Both the position numbers and the translations under genes were made by a program. From NCBI GenBank assembly GCA_964511965.1, contig CAZEGF010000014.1, positions 1 to 7,120 of the forward strand: a DNA stretch of 7,120 nucleotides. Reading direction: 5' to 3'. A model generated the notes under the pieces. It did no database searches. It was not told where the DNA came from and was given only the letters and a program-made list of their open reading frames with translations. Positions 6,291 to 7,120 of this stretch are shown piece by piece. This DNA is from JAUSNA01 sp964511965 (lineage in GTDB: Bacteria; Patescibacteriota; Microgenomatia; Levybacterales; GWA1-39-11). Positions within the stretch are counted from its first letter, which is position 1. Every line of letters begins with the position of its first letter.

Positions 6291-7120
6291 ATGTTGATAG
6301 GTATTGATGCAAACGAAGCAAACGTTGTCACTCGTGTAGGGATCTCAGAATATGCGTATCAAATTTTGACGAAGTTATATGAGTTTCGGTCTGAAAACAA
6401 AAATGATTATTCTTACACTATATATCTAAAGTCAAACCCTTTAGATCATCTGCCAAAAAGTACTTCTTGGTGGAAATATAAGGTAGTAAAACCCGCAAAA
6501 CTTTGGACACAAATCGGACTTCCAATACATTTGGTAACAACTACAAAAAAACCGGACGTTTTTCTTACCCTTACGCATTATGGCCCCCGGTTCTCACGTA
6601 TCCCAACGATAGTATCAGTTATGGATTTATCATATCTACATTTCCCGGAGACTTTTAGAAAAAATGATCTTTATCAATTGACCAAATGGACCGAGTATTC
6701 TGTCAAAAAAGCTAAAAAAGTGATTACAATTAGCAATAGTAGTAAAAATGATATAATTAAGTACTATAAAGTTAAAGAGGATAAGGTAAAAGTTGTATAT
6801 TTGGGACTTAAGAATTTATCTATGAATGAACCTTCGGAAAAAGAACTATCTGAATTTGGTGTTAATAAAAAATTCATCCTTTTTGTAGGAACTTTACAGC
6901 CGAGAAAAAATATAACACGTCTCATAGAAGCATTTTCAAAACTTTCCGATAACCTAAAAGATGAACACCAGCTCGTCGTAATTGGCAAAAAAGGCTGGCT
7001 TTATGAGGATATTTTATCTTCTCCTGAAAAATTTCACGTAAGTGACAAAGTTCTTTTTCTAGATTATGTATCAGATGATGATCTTCCAAATTTTTACAAA
7101 AAGGCAGAACTTTTTGTTTT
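6291..7120 (+). CDS. GT4-family glycosyltransferase, 3'-partial
   Basis: The frame is open from ATG 6291 (preceded in frame by TAA 6285-6287) to the right edge, giving 276 full codons. The N-terminal domain starts MLIGIDANEANV with the glycine loop VGISEY, has LTHYGPR around H96, VMDLSYLHFPETF near 110-122 and ITISNSSKND (145-154). The second domain opens with LFVGTLQPRKN (197-207), the donor-phosphate-binding R/K-N motif typical of GT4, and continues through LVVIGKKGW and SDDDLPNFY (261-269). The E-x7-E donor motif would lie just beyond the window. It is a cytosolic, sugar-nucleotide-dependent retaining transferase, probably adding a hexose to a lipid-linked glycan. It is a distant paralogue of the truncated gene at 4133-4675, not its missing half, since it has its own complete N-terminal domain. 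There is no Shine-Dalgarno; the 7-bp tandem repeat ends 5 bases before the start. Confidence 0.88.
   Translation, partial: MLIGIDANEANVVTRVGISEYAYQILTKLYEFRSENKNDYSYTIYLKSNPLDHLPKSTSWWKYKVVKPAKLWTQIGLPIHLVTTTKKPDVFLTLTHYGPRFSRIPTIVSVMDLSYLHFPETFRKNDLYQLTKWTEYSVKKAKKVITISNSSKNDIIKYYKVKEDKVKVVYLGLKNLSMNEPSEKELSEFGVNKKFILFVGTLQPRKNITRLIEAFSKLSDNLKDEHQLVVIGKKGWLYEDILSSPEKFHVSDKVLFLDYVSDDDLPNFYKKAELFV

Noticed and set aside
6034..6297. Plus-strand 87-codon frame running through the divergent gap
   Set aside because: Mostly antisense to the GT-C N-terminus (including its GKVLYKD...HQPG motif); its tail merely reads through the heptamer repeat and overlaps the GT4 start.
6764..6988. Minus-strand 74-codon frame
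   Set aside because: Antisense to the GT4 gene across its VGTLQPRKN motif.

Overview
The window is a dense, AT-rich (by eye about one third G+C) stretch of bacterial DNA devoted to surface-glycan synthesis. Seven protein-coding regions fill nearly all of it. No tRNA, rRNA, CRISPR array or insertion sequence is visible. Several traits suggest an uncultured low-GC bacterium of the Candidate Phyla Radiation/Patescibacteria type, perhaps Microgenomates-like. These are the tight spacing, the absence of convincing Shine-Dalgarno sequences, alternative start codons (TTG, GTG), divergent GT-C membrane enzymes and a very small membrane protein between glycan genes. The lineage is an inference only; no marker gene is present.

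Positions 1-4675 (plus strand) read like one operon. It holds the 3' part of a large GT-C/YfhO-like membrane protein (1-1837), a DegT/AHBA-family PLP enzyme with His in place of the Schiff-base Lys (1834-3006), a 70-residue three-helix membrane protein (3008-3220), a divergent GT-A-like putative glycosyltransferase (3230-4123) and the N-terminal half of a GT4 glycosyltransferase (4133-4675). Junctions are a 4-base ATGA overlap, then gaps of 1, 9 and 9 bases.

Positions 4668-6227 carry a minus-strand polytopic GT-C-type membrane protein. Its 3' end overlaps the truncated GT4 gene tail to tail by 8 bases. A 63-base divergent gap (6228-6290) follows, with a near-palindromic element offering a -10 hexamer in each direction and four tandem copies of a 7-bp repeat (NGCTACT). 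A second GT4 gene starts at 6291 on the plus strand and runs off the right edge.

A plausible joint role is as follows. The PLP enzyme makes a 3-deoxy (3,6-dideoxy) nucleotide sugar. Cytosolic GT4/GT-A enzymes build a lipid-linked or surface oligosaccharide. The GT-C proteins transfer sugars from polyprenyl-phosphate donors on the outer face of the membrane. The most notable points are the Lys-to-His dehydratase signature, the GT4 gene cut at its domain boundary next to a strand switch, and the heptamer array beside a possible bidirectional promoter. I did not find a clearly novel multi-gene system.
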